Positions 14,934-24,291 of a DNA stretch of 31,523 bases are shown here, piece after piece. The stretch is from the NCBI GenBank assembly GCA_002712135.1, contig PASO01000040.1:56333-87855 (forward strand). Reading direction: 5' to 3'. A program made the translations under genes and the position numbers. Numbering within the stretch: position 1 is the stretch's first letter; every line of letters begins with the position of its first letter. The DNA is from Gammaproteobacteria bacterium. Lineage in GTDB: Bacteria; Pseudomonadota; Gammaproteobacteria; Pseudomonadales; Azotimanducaceae. The notes beneath the pieces are model-generated. The model had not been told where the DNA came from. It made no database searches and was given only the letters and a program-made list of their open reading frames with translations.

Positions 14934-17345
14934 TTAATTAAATCGATAAGTCGCCCTCAGGAAAACCTCACGACCTACTACTGGGAACCCGTGCATATCT
15001 GCTACTCCTGGATTTGGGGTGCCAGGGAGGTTTTGACCGAAGGGACCAACCCCTTGAGAAAAAGGAACGCCCCCAGTGCCATGGTAGACGATTTCATCTT
15101 GTAGGTTTCGAGCTACTAGTGACAGCCCCCAACGACCATCAACGCTATCCAAGCCTAACGAGATGTTCGTTTTCACGTACGAATCCTGGAAATCTCGTGG
15201 ATCCTGCTCTACGTCAGATATAAAGCTGCCAGTGTAGCGGAAGTTTAATGAAGCGTTAAACAAAAGGTCATCGTTGAGTTGATGTTCCCAATTGGCCGTG
15301 AAGCTAGCCGTCAGCGCAGGTGCATTGTTCAAATCTGCACCACTCAGATCCTGCAGCTGATATTGACCGGCATTATTCCGTAAAATATTACAACCGGCAT
15401 CAATGTGTTGTGCGGGATAACATTGGGACAAATAGAGGCCATATGTTGAATCGTTATAAGAAACGTTACCACGCAACGTAAAGCCATCTAACCCGCTCGG
15501 TAGCCAGACGAAATCCAAGTCAGCACCTTGAACGAAAGCTGACGCTGCGTTGGTAACTCTAAAGGTAAGAGTCCCTGCCTCTACATCACCAGCCACACCG
15601 TTCACTTGCAGGTCATCGTAATCAAACGAATAAAGCCCAATATTTAGCGATAAGGTGTCATCCCACAGAATACCTTTGGCGCCAAATTCAAAACCTGTCA
15701 CTAGTTCTTCTTCAAACGAAGTCGAGAAAGAACCCGGGGCCGAAGCTGCGACCGTCCCGGGGTTGCCCGGGTAGTTTCCGCCAGATTTAAAACCCTCTTT
15801 GTACGAAGCGAAAAACGTCCATTCATCAGAGGGCCTGTATAGTAGGGTGACCTCCGGGGACACGTTGTCAAAGTCGCGGTTGGGCTCGGCCATGTTGCCG
15901 GTGACATCCACGCCCGCATTGATCGTAGTGTTCGCCTTTTCTTCGTAGCTATAGCGAGCACCCGCAAACAAGGTAATCTGTTCACTTATATCTAATTCTG
16001 CCTGGGCGAAGACAGAGTGGGCACTTTGGTCGTCTCCGGTACTACTTGGCGGGAATCCAAAACCAAACAGATAAATCCATGCGGCGCTGTGCTGCCAAAT
16101 TTCCTTCCTCTCAGCGAACGCACCCAGGGTAAAATTGAAAGTTGAGTCATACGATGACGTCAGACGGAACTCCTGCGTTAACTGTTCCCCCATGAACGTC
16201 AAGGGGTACACAATGACAGTCGCTAAGGGCCCCACAGATGGATTGTGCGGCGCGTATTCTTCGTGGTCCCAGTAACCTGTCAGCGATGTGAACGTGAGCT
16301 GATCAAATTCGTAATTTAATTCAAAAGTAGCAAGAACGTCTGTGAAGTCGCGGTAACCGTTCCCGTCGAAATCGGGTATTGGAGCTCCAGCCCCGGTATA
16401 AATGTCCTTGCTACCCTTTTCACACGGAAATGGTGGCTGGAAGCCTTGCGGACGGCCCAGGGGGCAACTAATTCGCTGCGCAGCGACTGTGTTACCTCCC
16501 CCGATATCGGATGTACTGTGATGCACTTTCGCGCGAATGCTGAGCTGATCACTGGGGTCCGCAAGGAGTGTCGCGCGAAAATAGGTTTCTTTACCTTGAG
16601 GCCATTTATCGAAATTCGCCGGTATAATAAGACCGGCAAACGGATTTCCACTACCTGCATCAAAACTTTTAATATTGAAGTAGCCATTCTTGTCGGTGTG
16701 CTGTGCCACGAACCTTACACCGACAGTATCTGATAAAGGTGCTGATACTATGGCACGAAGGTACTTGTCCTGCGATTCAATTTCGTAGCCGAGTGTCGCT
16801 TCAGCTTCAAACTCGTCGCCTGGATCAGCAGTGGTGATATAAATCACCCCACCAGGACTGTTCTTGCCAAAAAATAATGCTTGCGGCCCGCGCAATACCT
16901 CAACCTGCTTCATATCGATATTGCTTACCTTGCGAACATTGTTCGATGCAACCTGCATACCATCTATGTTTAAACCTATAGAGGAGTCAGCAAAAGGAAG
17001 TACGGAGCCACTATTGCCAATACCGCGAAGAATAATCGAACCTCCATTTACACCGCTGGTCTCAGAGGTTTGTAGTCCTGGCGTATATCTCGACAAGTCG
17101 TCTATGCTGGTGATGTCCAACTGTTCGATCTGCTCAGATCCAAAGGCAGTTATTATTACCGGTGCATCTTTTAACGACTCCTCTTTTTTGCGCGCTGTGA
17201 CTACGATCTCTTCAATAGCCCGCTCATTCGCGCCATCGTCTGCCGCGTTGGCGATACTGCCGGTTCCAGCGGCGATGAATCCACTTGCCGCAACTGCAAT
17301 AAACTGGCCCGAATAAAAAGACTTTTTACTGATATTAAAATCCAA
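14934..17345 (-). CDS. TonB-dependent outer-membrane receptor
   Basis: 803 residues, normal for the family. A signal peptide ends near SIANA (34), followed by a TonB box EEIVVTARKKE (45-55). The plug domain follows (SLKDAPVIITAFG, LSRYTPGLQT, GIGNSGSVLP, KQVEVLRGPQALFFGKNSPG, about 57-165), then the beta-barrel to the C-terminal ATYRFN. It moves a scarce substrate across the outer membrane using TonB energy. The start is a TTG with AAGGGG seven bases upstream. It is the first gene of the long minus-strand run of hydrolases, so it more probably takes up the island's organic substrate than iron; no Fur box is visible upstream. Confidence 0.93.
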   Translation of the reverse strand: MDFNISKKSFYSGQFIAVAASGFIAAGTGSIANAADDGANERAIEEIVVTARKKEESLKDAPVIITAFGSEQIEQLDITSIDDLSRYTPGLQTSETSGVNGGSIILRGIGNSGSVLPFADSSIGLNIDGMQVASNNVRKVSNIDMKQVEVLRGPQALFFGKNSPGGVIYITTADPGDEFEAEATLGYEIESQDKYLRAIVSAPLSDTVGVRFVAQHTDKNGYFNIKSFDAGSGNPFAGLIIPANFDKWPQGKETYFRATLLADPSDQLSIRAKVHHSTSDIGGGNTVAAQRISCPLGRPQGFQPPFPCEKGSKDIYTGAGAPIPDFDGNGYRDFTDVLATFELNYEFDQLTFTSLTGYWDHEEYAPHNPSVGPLATVIVYPLTFMGEQLTQEFRLTSSYDSTFNFTLGAFAERKEIWQHSAAWIYLFGFGFPPSSTGDDQSAHSVFAQAELDISEQITLFAGARYSYEEKANTTINAGVDVTGNMAEPNRDFDNVSPEVTLLYRPSDEWTFFASYKEGFKSGGNYPGNPGTVAASAPGSFSTSFEEELVTGFEFGAKGILWDDTLSLNIGLYSFDYDDLQVNGVAGDVEAGTLTFRVTNAASAFVQGADLDFVWLPSGLDGFTLRGNVSYNDSTYGLYLSQCYPAQHIDAGCNILRNNAGQYQLQDLSGADLNNAPALTASFTANWEHQLNDDLLFNASLNFRYTGSFISDVEQDPRDFQDSYVKTNISLGLDSVDGRWGLSLVARNLQDEIVYHGTGGVPFSQGVGPFGQNLPGTPNPGVADMHGFPVVGREVFLRATYRFN

Positions 17346-17589
17346 TGACCTTCCCCTTAGTATTAATTAGTTTAGCTTTTGCAAAACGTTTCCCAATATA
17401 AAAATACCATGGAAAATAGTCCAGAGTAAATTTTTTAAATACGGAGAGGAGAGGCTAAATGTTATTTTCGATTTATTTATAGGAGCACGGCTTAGACCTT
17501 TCCGAACGTCCAAACTAATTCAGTTCATAACTTAATTTGATATGCTGACGAGGACCCGAGACCTTCAGCAAACAAGAGAGAACTCAAAT
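17346..17589. other. Divergent promoter region between TonB receptor and amidohydrolase 2
   Basis: This 244-base AT-rich stretch separates two divergent genes and must hold both promoters. A short palindrome, TTTTGCAAAA at 17377-17386, lies 32 bases before the receptor start and could be an operator half. The upstream ATG-like extension of the amidohydrolase frame (from 17542) has no family similarity. I could not define a convincing -35/-10 pair. Confidence 0.45.
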
Positions 17590-19269
17590 ATGGTACATGA
17601 CCTTGTGATACGCGACGGCACTATTGTCGACGGCACTGGCGCCGCGCCCATCCAAGGTGATGTCGCTATCGATGGCGATATAATCACTGCCATCGGCGAG
17701 GTTCATGGTAGGGGCCGGCAGGAGATCCAGGCGGATGGCCAGTCGGTAACGCCTGGGTTCATTGACCTGCACACACATTTTGATGCGCAAATCGGTTGGG
17801 ATCCAGCACTGACCCCGGTCAGCTGGCATGGCGTCACGACAGCTCTCTTTGGCAACTGCGGTGTCACGTTTGCGCCATGTAAACCAGGGGATCATGAGTT
17901 CTTGGCCGGTATGATGGAAACGGTGGAGGACATCCCGAAAGACGCGATCCTCGCGGGCTTGCCCTGGGACTGGGAGTCCTATGGTGAATACCTTGATTCC
18001 GTCTCCGACCTGAATCCAGCGATCAACATTATCGGCATGGTTGGTCATTGCGCTGTACGCTTTTACGTGATGGGTGAGCGCAGCATCGAGGAAACTGCCA
18101 CCGAGGACGATATTCGAGAGATGAGTGCTGTGGTGGGTCAGTCAGTCAAGGATGGCGCGGTTGGGTTTTCGACCACGCGCTTCCTGCTCCACTTTTTGCC
18201 CGATGGGCGCCTCGTTCCAGGCACTCATGCGGAACATCGCGAGTTGCTGCAGATTGCTAAGGCCGTTGGCGACCTCGGTGGCCTCATGCAGACGGTGATT
18301 AATACGGACGAGCTTGAAAACGAGTTGGATCTGCTTGGAGAAGAAGCCCGACTCAACAACCGCATTCTTTTCAGCACAACAGCGGGTCGGAACACCGAGT
18401 ATGGCGACACAATAGCTTCCAAGGTCGATCTCATGCGGGCCGAGGGTCTGGATATCAGCGGTGTCACGATCCCACGCAGTGGTGGCAACGTCTGGGGCTT
18501 TTCCACCGGTAACTTCTTTGGGCGCGATCGCGGATTGGATCTGGACACCCCCGAATGGCATAGGCTGCGCACACTAACATTCGAGGAACGTATGGCGGCG
18601 ATCGAAAACCCGGCCATTCGAGAGGCACTGGTCAACGAGATCAAGAACAACGATGCAGCCAACAATGTCAGTCGACGCATGTATTGGCTGGGTGATGGCG
18701 ACCAGCCTAATTACACGCGTGACCGCTACGACAGTATGGAGTCTCTTGCGAGCGCCGCCAACGAGCACCCGGCAGAAACCTTCATTCGCATGGCGCGGGA
18801 GTCGGGCGGTAAAGCGTTGTTCCACGTCCGCAGCTTTAGTGTCAACCTTGAAGCGCTTGAAAAGGTGATTAAACAGGACTGGGTACTACCCGGACTCGGT
18901 GATGCGGGCGCGCATGTCAGCCAGATCTCGGATGCTGGTTGGTCCACTTTTATGCTGTCGCACTGGTATCGCGACAAGGGCATCTTCACGCTGAGCGAAG
19001 CTGTACGTCGGATGACTTCAGCTCCAGCAAGAGTCCTTGGACTTAGAGACCGTGGCGCACTTGCGCCTGGTATGCGAGCCGATATCAACGTGGTGGATGC
19101 CGAGCAGGTCCACGAGTGTATGCCGGAGTTGGTGCAGGACTTCCCCTGTGGCGCCAGCCGCCTTATCCAGCGGGCGGTCGGCTATAAGGCGACTGTATGT
19201 AACGGCGAGATCATCCTGCTCGACGACGAACTTACCGGTGCGAGGTCAGGTCAGATTCTGCGCGGTTAA
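17590..19269 (+). CDS. N-acyl-D-amino-acid deacylase-like amidohydrolase (copy 2)
   Basis: 559 residues from the ATG at 17590, chosen because MVHDLVIRDGTIVDGTG aligns with the start of the paralogue and AGAGAG lies upstream; the frame is open 16 codons further. Counting from that ATG, the metal site is H61-T-H63, C90 is in GNCGVTFAPC, and LGDAGAHV lies near the C-terminus. It shares fold and motifs with the copy at 12045-13778 but is clearly divergent, so the two probably act on different amides. It faces away from the TonB receptor and meets the LLM oxidoreductase gene tail-to-tail with 15 bases between them. Confidence 0.88.
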   Translation: MVHDLVIRDGTIVDGTGAAPIQGDVAIDGDIITAIGEVHGRGRQEIQADGQSVTPGFIDLHTHFDAQIGWDPALTPVSWHGVTTALFGNCGVTFAPCKPGDHEFLAGMMETVEDIPKDAILAGLPWDWESYGEYLDSVSDLNPAINIIGMVGHCAVRFYVMGERSIEETATEDDIREMSAVVGQSVKDGAVGFSTTRFLLHFLPDGRLVPGTHAEHRELLQIAKAVGDLGGLMQTVINTDELENELDLLGEEARLNNRILFSTTAGRNTEYGDTIASKVDLMRAEGLDISGVTIPRSGGNVWGFSTGNFFGRDRGLDLDTPEWHRLRTLTFEERMAAIENPAIREALVNEIKNNDAANNVSRRMYWLGDGDQPNYTRDRYDSMESLASAANEHPAETFIRMARESGGKALFHVRSFSVNLEALEKVIKQDWVLPGLGDAGAHVSQISDAGWSTFMLSHWYRDKGIFTLSEAVRRMTSAPARVLGLRDRGALAPGMRADINVVDAEQVHECMPELVQDFPCGASRLIQRAVGYKATVCNGEIILLDDELTGARSGQILRG

Positions 19270-19284
19270 GGCACAGTTCCGACG

Positions 19285-20352
19285 TTAATCACCTAAAGGT
19301 GCCAGCACTTCCCGCTCGAATAGTGATGCTGCCTCCTTCGCTTCCGGAGACCTCGTATCATACCCAAGTCCATTGATGACGAAGGTATTGATACCGAGAT
19401 CATGTAGCGCTTGCAGACGCTCGATGCAGTGGTCGGGATCACCCACAATCGAAAACTCATCAATAAATTCGTCTGTTACCGCCTTAGTCTGCGAACCGTC
19501 TGCGCGACCGTGTTCATTCATGTTATAACGCTCGTGAATTTCATTCAGCACGTCGCGTGACTTATCGTTGGTCGGTCCTATCACGTCGCCATGCATGACC
19601 GAAAATCGTGCGAACAGACTGGTACCACCACGTGCCAGCTTAAGCGCAGCTTCCTTGTCCTTACTGCAGATCAGATTCACATATGCGCCAAACTTCAGTC
19701 TGTCTGGATCGCGAGCTGCTGACTGTGCCGCCTGTCGCGCGGTCTCCATCCCCCAGCGAACCCGTTCCTTATTCGCTCCAACGGTGAGCATGATGCGATC
19801 GGCATGTCGTGCGGCAATACTGATAACTTTCGGTCCGGTTGAAGCGACCTCAATTGGCACTCTATCGTCCGGTCGCAGCCAGTTGATGCCGCTTTCCCGC
19901 GGCGCATCAGCCAGTTCCAGCTCATCCACCGGTGGCGCAACGTCGCTGGAAATGCCGCATTCGTCAAAAGCCACCACGTCACCCGACAGGTAGGCCTTCA
20001 GGTGACGCACGTATCGTTCAAACGATTTAAGCGTCGCCGGCGAACGGCCCAGGTGCGCGAGTGCAGAATCACCCCGTCCTATTCCTAGTACTGCTCGACC
20101 GTTTGATACTCTATTCACTGAAGCAATGGCAGCAGCCGTGACTGCCGCATGACGTGTCACAGAGTTCGTCACACCGGTACCCAGCCGCAACGTCGATGAG
20201 CCCGTGGCCGCCATGGTCAGCGACACGTAGCTGTCGCCGGAAAGGTTTTGCGAATCCACCACCATCATTCCGTACCAACCCGCCTGTTCCGCGCGGGCAG
20301 CGATGTCGGCGCTGCCACGAGGCGACGACAATGTCATAATCCAGAACTTCAT
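19285..20352 (-). CDS. LLM-class (luciferase-like) flavin-dependent oxidoreductase
   Basis: 355 residues with the TIM-barrel pattern of the bacterial luciferase family: an early MKFWIMTLSS strand, GWYGMMVVDSQN, LRLGTGVTNSVTRHAAVTA (about 56-74) and GRAVLGIGRGDSA. Members use FMN or F420 for monooxygenation or hydride transfer. The VTRHAAV and GIGRGDSA strings resemble the methylene-H4MPT-reductase-like branch, where F420 is common, but the cofactor cannot be decided here. AGGAG lies seven bases before the ATG. It is transcribed alone on the minus strand, divergent from the CoA-transferase pair, and may oxygenate or reduce an intermediate of the same pathway. Confidence 0.9.
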   Translation of the reverse strand: MKFWIMTLSSPRGSADIAARAEQAGWYGMMVVDSQNLSGDSYVSLTMAATGSSTLRLGTGVTNSVTRHAAVTAAAIASVNRVSNGRAVLGIGRGDSALAHLGRSPATLKSFERYVRHLKAYLSGDVVAFDECGISSDVAPPVDELELADAPRESGINWLRPDDRVPIEVASTGPKVISIAARHADRIMLTVGANKERVRWGMETARQAAQSAARDPDRLKFGAYVNLICSKDKEAALKLARGGTSLFARFSVMHGDVIGPTNDKSRDVLNEIHERYNMNEHGRADGSQTKAVTDEFIDEFSIVGDPDHCIERLQALHDLGINTFVINGLGYDTRSPEAKEAASLFEREVLAPLGD

Positions 20353-20394
20353 CAGACAACTCCTTTTCGTGACTTGCTTCCGATCTTAAATCTT

Positions 20395-20413
20395 ACTCGC
20401 CGACGCGGCGAGT
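20395..20413. repeat. Perfect 7-bp inverted repeat in the LLM / CoA-transferase divergent region
   Basis: ACTCGCC and GGCGAGT face each other across GACGC. The element lies 42 bases before the LLM start on the minus strand, inside the 246-base divergent region that should carry both promoters. It could be an operator or a 5' leader hairpin. There is no T-run on either side, so it is not a standard terminator. The rest of the region shows no feature I can support. Confidence 0.5.
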
Positions 20414-20598
20414 TCGACAGTTGAAAAGAGACACTGTGCCTGAATATAGAAAATATGTACAAAGTAAGAAAACTCTAGTGGACAAGCCTCCTTAAGACGA
20501 AAATATACCTTCACAGCCGATCCAGCTTTTTGCTATGACTGCGAGACAAAGGCAAATTAGATATTATTAGTATTTGAGCAACCTACAGGTGCGGCTAA

Positions 20599-21828
20599 GT
20601 GAGTGCAGCCCTCGCGAACTTTCGAATCTGCGACTTTACCGGTCAACTGGCCGGTGCCGGTGCAACCAAGTGGCTCACCGCTTTCGGCGCAGAGGTGATA
20701 CGTATTGAAGATCCCGTGCGAGAGGGTCGCTGGGACATCATGCGTGGTGGACCTCCCTTCGTCGATGAGCGACGTGGTATTAACCTGGGTGGTTCATTCA
20801 ACAACCACAATACCGACAAGCTTGGCATCACCCTGAACCTCAGAACGGGAAAAGGCAAAGAGATCCTCACTGAGATCATCAAGCACTCGGACGCCGTCAC
20901 GGAAAACTTCTCGGCTGGCGTGCTGGAAAAATGGGGATTCGGCTATGAGCAGCTGCAGAAGATCAAATCGGACATCGTTTACGTTTCGAACTGCGGCTTC
21001 GGCCATGTTGGACCCTATAGTCAATACAAGACCTGGGGTCCGCTCGTGCAGGCGGTTTCCGGGTTGACGTTCAGCTCCAGCCTGCCTGGTGAACCTCCGG
21101 CCGGCTGGGGGTTCTCTTATATGGATCATACTGGTGCCTACTATATGGTCATTGCCATTCTTGCGGCACTGTATCATCGTCAGCGTACTGGCGAAGGCCA
21201 ATGGGTCGACCTTTCATGTACGGATGCTGCTGTTACTCTAAATGGTCCTGCGCTCTTGGATTGGACCGTTAACGACCGACCCATGCGAAGGGAGAACTCC
21301 CCGAATTCCAACCGCAGTCAGTTTGCACGCATGGCACCGCACGGTATCTATCCATGCACCGGCAATGACGATTGGATTGCGATCGCCTGTCGCGATGATG
21401 CTGATTGGCAAAAGCTTGCGGCCGCTATTGATGCCGCCTGGACCAACGACTACACAACGCTGCAATCCCGCCTGGATCGACAGGATAAACTGGATGCCGA
21501 GATTTCTAGTTGGACGGAAAAGCAGGATAAGTTTTTACTACAAAATACACTGCGGTCTCAGAACATACCGGTAGCTGCCTTGCAAAAACCACAGGAACGT
21601 ATCGATTGGGATCCAACCACCAACAATTTCGGTCTATGGCCTACGGTTGAGCATCCGGAAATGGGCAACGTGCGTGTTGATGGTCTACCTGTTCATATGT
21701 CGAAGACTGACTGGGAAATGAACCGTGGAGGACCGTGTTTGGGAGAACACACTGAGGAGGTGCTGATTAATCTACTGGGGATGACCACCAAAGAAGTGCA
21801 GACACTGCGTGAGGAGAACGTGATTTGA
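20599..21828 (+). CDS. CaiB/BaiF family III CoA-transferase, catalytic-Asp subunit
   Basis: 409 residues from a GTG start preceded by AGGTG. The N-terminal Rossmann part (RICDFTGQLAGAGATKWLTAFG, EVIRIEDP) and RGINLGGSF, SDAVTENFSAGVLEKWG are family landmarks. Asp176 (FSYMDHTGAYY) is at the position of the Asp that forms the acyl-aspartyl anhydride and then the CoA thioester in formyl-CoA transferase. The enzyme moves CoA between carboxylic acids. The next gene is a second family III subunit starting inside this stop codon, so the two are co-translated and may form a heterodimer, as for the benzylsuccinate CoA-transferase pair. Confidence 0.92.
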   Translation: MSAALANFRICDFTGQLAGAGATKWLTAFGAEVIRIEDPVREGRWDIMRGGPPFVDERRGINLGGSFNNHNTDKLGITLNLRTGKGKEILTEIIKHSDAVTENFSAGVLEKWGFGYEQLQKIKSDIVYVSNCGFGHVGPYSQYKTWGPLVQAVSGLTFSSSLPGEPPAGWGFSYMDHTGAYYMVIAILAALYHRQRTGEGQWVDLSCTDAAVTLNGPALLDWTVNDRPMRRENSPNSNRSQFARMAPHGIYPCTGNDDWIAIACRDDADWQKLAAAIDAAWTNDYTTLQSRLDRQDKLDAEISSWTEKQDKFLLQNTLRSQNIPVAALQKPQERIDWDPTTNNFGLWPTVEHPEMGNVRVDGLPVHMSKTDWEMNRGGPCLGEHTEEVLINLLGMTTKEVQTLREENVI

Positions 21829-23048
21829 GCGTATTGAACGGTATCCGGGTGATTGAGATTGCCAATGAGCGAATCGCGTTTGCTGGTAAGCTGCTGGCTG
21901 ATATGGGCGCTGACGTCATCCTTGTAGAGCCATCGGAGGGTGATCCCAGCCGTAACTACCCGCCGTTTCTCGAGGATAAGCCCGGCCCTGATCGCAGCCT
22001 GTACTTCTGGCATTATCACACCAGCAAGCGCGGAATCACCCTGGACCTGGATGATGAGGATGATCGAAACCGCTTTTTAGAGCTTGTTGTATCCGCGGAC
22101 GTCCTGCTGGAATCAGAGCCAATCAGGCGGTTGTCTTTACTTGGGATCGACTACGCTGACCTGCGCGAGGCTAATCCGGGCCTTCTCCATGTTGCCGTGA
22201 CACCCTATGGGCGTGATGAGCCGCTGAGCGATCTACCAACCACCGATCTCACGCTGATGGCCGCTGGTGGCCCCCCCTGGAGCTGTGGCTATGACGATCA
22301 CTCCCTGCCTCCAGTACGAGGCTGGGGCAATCAGGGTTACAACACCGCATGTCACTACGCGGTGATGTCTTTTTTTACTGCATTGATGCATCGACAGGCC
22401 ACTGGTGAAGGCCAGTTCATCGATGTATCTATCACTGCCGCATTGAATGTCACCACCGAGCGAGCATCATTCTGCTGGCTCGTAGACCAGAGCACAGTGC
22501 AACGCCAGACAGGTCGTCACGCCGCGGTGCAACCTACTGATGACGCTCAGGTACTATGCGCGGATGGGTGCTATGTCAACACCGGCGTCCCCCCACGCTT
22601 CCCTCATGAATATGCCAGAATGTTAGCCTGGTTGAGTGAGCTCAAACTGGACGCGACAGACTTCCCGGAATTGGTGTTTATCGAAATGGGTGCCAATCTG
22701 GACGGTCCGATCGATCGGACACTCGTCGGCGTCGATGACACAATTACGGCTATATTTTCTGCCGCAAGACAAGCCCTTGCCCTGGTTGCATCGAAAATGT
22801 CTGCCTATGATTATTTTATTGCTTGTCAGGATGCGGGCCTGGTTGCCGGAATAATCTATAGTCCAGAGGAAGCGTTTGAAGATGAGCATTTCAAGGCCCG
22901 GGGGCTCCACGTACCTTTGCACCATGATGATCTTGATATGACGGTGACCTACCCAGGCGCGCCTTTCAACTTGCCCAAGAGTCCCTGGTGTATTTCGAAG
23001 CGAGCACCACACCTGGGAGAACACAACCACGAGGTTTTGGGATCATAG
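21825..23048 (+). CDS. CaiB/BaiF family III CoA-transferase subunit lacking the catalytic Asp
   Basis: 407 residues from a TTG start that overlaps the stop of the upstream transferase by four bases. The fold is shown by LNGIRVIEIANERIAFAGKLL, GADVILVEP, KRGITLDLDD and GEGQFIDVSITAALN. In the active-site helix the partner has M-D-H-T-G; here the equivalent reads G-W-G-N-Q-G-Y-N, so the acyl-accepting Asp is missing. Such a subunit may be structural or may bind one of the two acyl groups in a heterodimer. Overlapping genes and a non-ATG start suggest coupled, balanced expression. Substrate unknown. Confidence 0.9.
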   Translation: MSVLNGIRVIEIANERIAFAGKLLADMGADVILVEPSEGDPSRNYPPFLEDKPGPDRSLYFWHYHTSKRGITLDLDDEDDRNRFLELVVSADVLLESEPIRRLSLLGIDYADLREANPGLLHVAVTPYGRDEPLSDLPTTDLTLMAAGGPPWSCGYDDHSLPPVRGWGNQGYNTACHYAVMSFFTALMHRQATGEGQFIDVSITAALNVTTERASFCWLVDQSTVQRQTGRHAAVQPTDDAQVLCADGCYVNTGVPPRFPHEYARMLAWLSELKLDATDFPELVFIEMGANLDGPIDRTLVGVDDTITAIFSAARQALALVASKMSAYDYFIACQDAGLVAGIIYSPEEAFEDEHFKARGLHVPLHHDDLDMTVTYPGAPFNLPKSPWCISKRAPHLGEHNHEVLGS

Positions 23049-23082
23049 TAGTACTGAGACCATAGTAACTCTGGGATAGGAA

Positions 23083-24267
23083 TTAGATCCCCAGATCGAG
23101 CAGATTGTAATCCTTAATCGTGGCCCTGGCTCGGGCATCCCACCGGTAGTCGTCTTCGATACCAGCGAAAGGTTGATAGGAAAATGGTCTCTCTGCTGGA
23201 AAGACCTTGCGCCGCGCGTCTATGGCGTAAACGATCATCTTAGACCGCTCATGAATCCGTTCTGCATTGTAGACCGCGCGATCATTATGTATTCCTCCGC
23301 CCATTACCCCCAGGACAGAGCTACGGCGATGAAAACCAAAATTAACAGTCACCCTGGGGTGAGAGCTGGTGTTAGCAAACGAACCGTGTATGGCCTGCCG
23401 GCTGCAGATGAACACGTCACCCGGCCCACAGACAAGTGGTACCGCCTGAGGCAAACGATCCGATCCTGCGTCCTCCACCATGGCTTTGATATCGAGCTTA
23501 CCGTGACGGTGGGAACCGGGTACTACCCATACGCCATTAGCGGCAGTGGATCCATAAAGCTGCGCCATAAAGTTAAACCCATGGGTACCGCTATCCAAGT
23601 CAGAACTATCCCAGTGAGTCGTTCCATCCTGATGCCAGGCTACGGACGACCCTAATCCTGGCCGCTTCATCCACAATGCTTCGCTGAAGGGCACAAAATC
23701 GTCACCGTTGATCTCTGCAGCCACCGCCAGCAGTTGGGGATGACCATACAAACGCAAGCATGCCTCGGAAAACTGCAGGCTGCCCAGAATCACGTTAACT
23801 ACAAACTCGGGTGCATTGGCGGGTGGTTCAGGTTCGATCATCTTGGCCGGGTGCCTGCCATTGTCCTGGTTCGTTCCCCCGACCGGATCACTCAAGGGGC
23901 GCCCCCAGATTAGCGTGCGAGCCTCGCAATCCACACCAAGAGCCGGTCGCCCCTGGGAGTCCACATGGGAGCCCCTGGCGGCCGGAAGTCGCTCAACGAT
24001 GTTCGCCACATCGACCTCGATATCGGCTAGTTCCTTGGCGCCTAGGACACCCTCGAACAAATAGAAACCATGTTCTTCATAAGCTTCAAGGATAGCGCGA
24101 TCCAGAGACCCGTCGGCGTTGAAGCGGATAGTGCCGCGATTACCGAGACTCAGCGCGCGCGCCTTGCCGGCAGATTGATATTCGTTCATGGCGTTTTGAT
24201 GCTCACCATAGTCGACTTGTCGGTCTTCGGCAGGTGGAGAAAAAATTTCGATACCTGGCTGTATCAT
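23083..24267 (-). CDS. Phytanoyl-CoA dioxygenase (PhyH) family oxygenase (copy 2)
   Basis: 394 residues. Iron ligands are H212-Q-D214 (SVAWHQDGTTHW) and H294 (RQAIHGSFAN), with R305 (SSHPRVTVNFGFH) for 2-oxoglutarate; WVVPGSH (247-253) is the family block. It is a different subgroup from the enzyme at 4261 (N-terminus and spacing differ), so it probably hydroxylates a different molecule. GAAGGA precedes the ATG. It starts 24 bases downstream of the UGSC selenoprotein and is the third gene of that minus-strand operon, which links the selenoprotein to oxidative catabolism of an organic compound. Confidence 0.92.
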   Translation of the reverse strand: MIQPGIEIFSPPAEDRQVDYGEHQNAMNEYQSAGKARALSLGNRGTIRFNADGSLDRAILEAYEEHGFYLFEGVLGAKELADIEVDVANIVERLPAARGSHVDSQGRPALGVDCEARTLIWGRPLSDPVGGTNQDNGRHPAKMIEPEPPANAPEFVVNVILGSLQFSEACLRLYGHPQLLAVAAEINGDDFVPFSEALWMKRPGLGSSVAWHQDGTTHWDSSDLDSGTHGFNFMAQLYGSTAANGVWVVPGSHRHGKLDIKAMVEDAGSDRLPQAVPLVCGPGDVFICSRQAIHGSFANTSSHPRVTVNFGFHRRSSVLGVMGGGIHNDRAVYNAERIHERSKMIVYAIDARRKVFPAERPFSYQPFAGIEDDYRWDARARATIKDYNLLDLGI

Positions 24268-24291
24268 TTCTTTTCCTTCGTCAATACGAGG

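Noticed and set aside
23072..23095. Bidirectional terminator between CoA-transferase 2 and PhyH copy 2
   Set aside because: The stem is short, bulged, includes the PhyH stop codon and has no T-run on either side.
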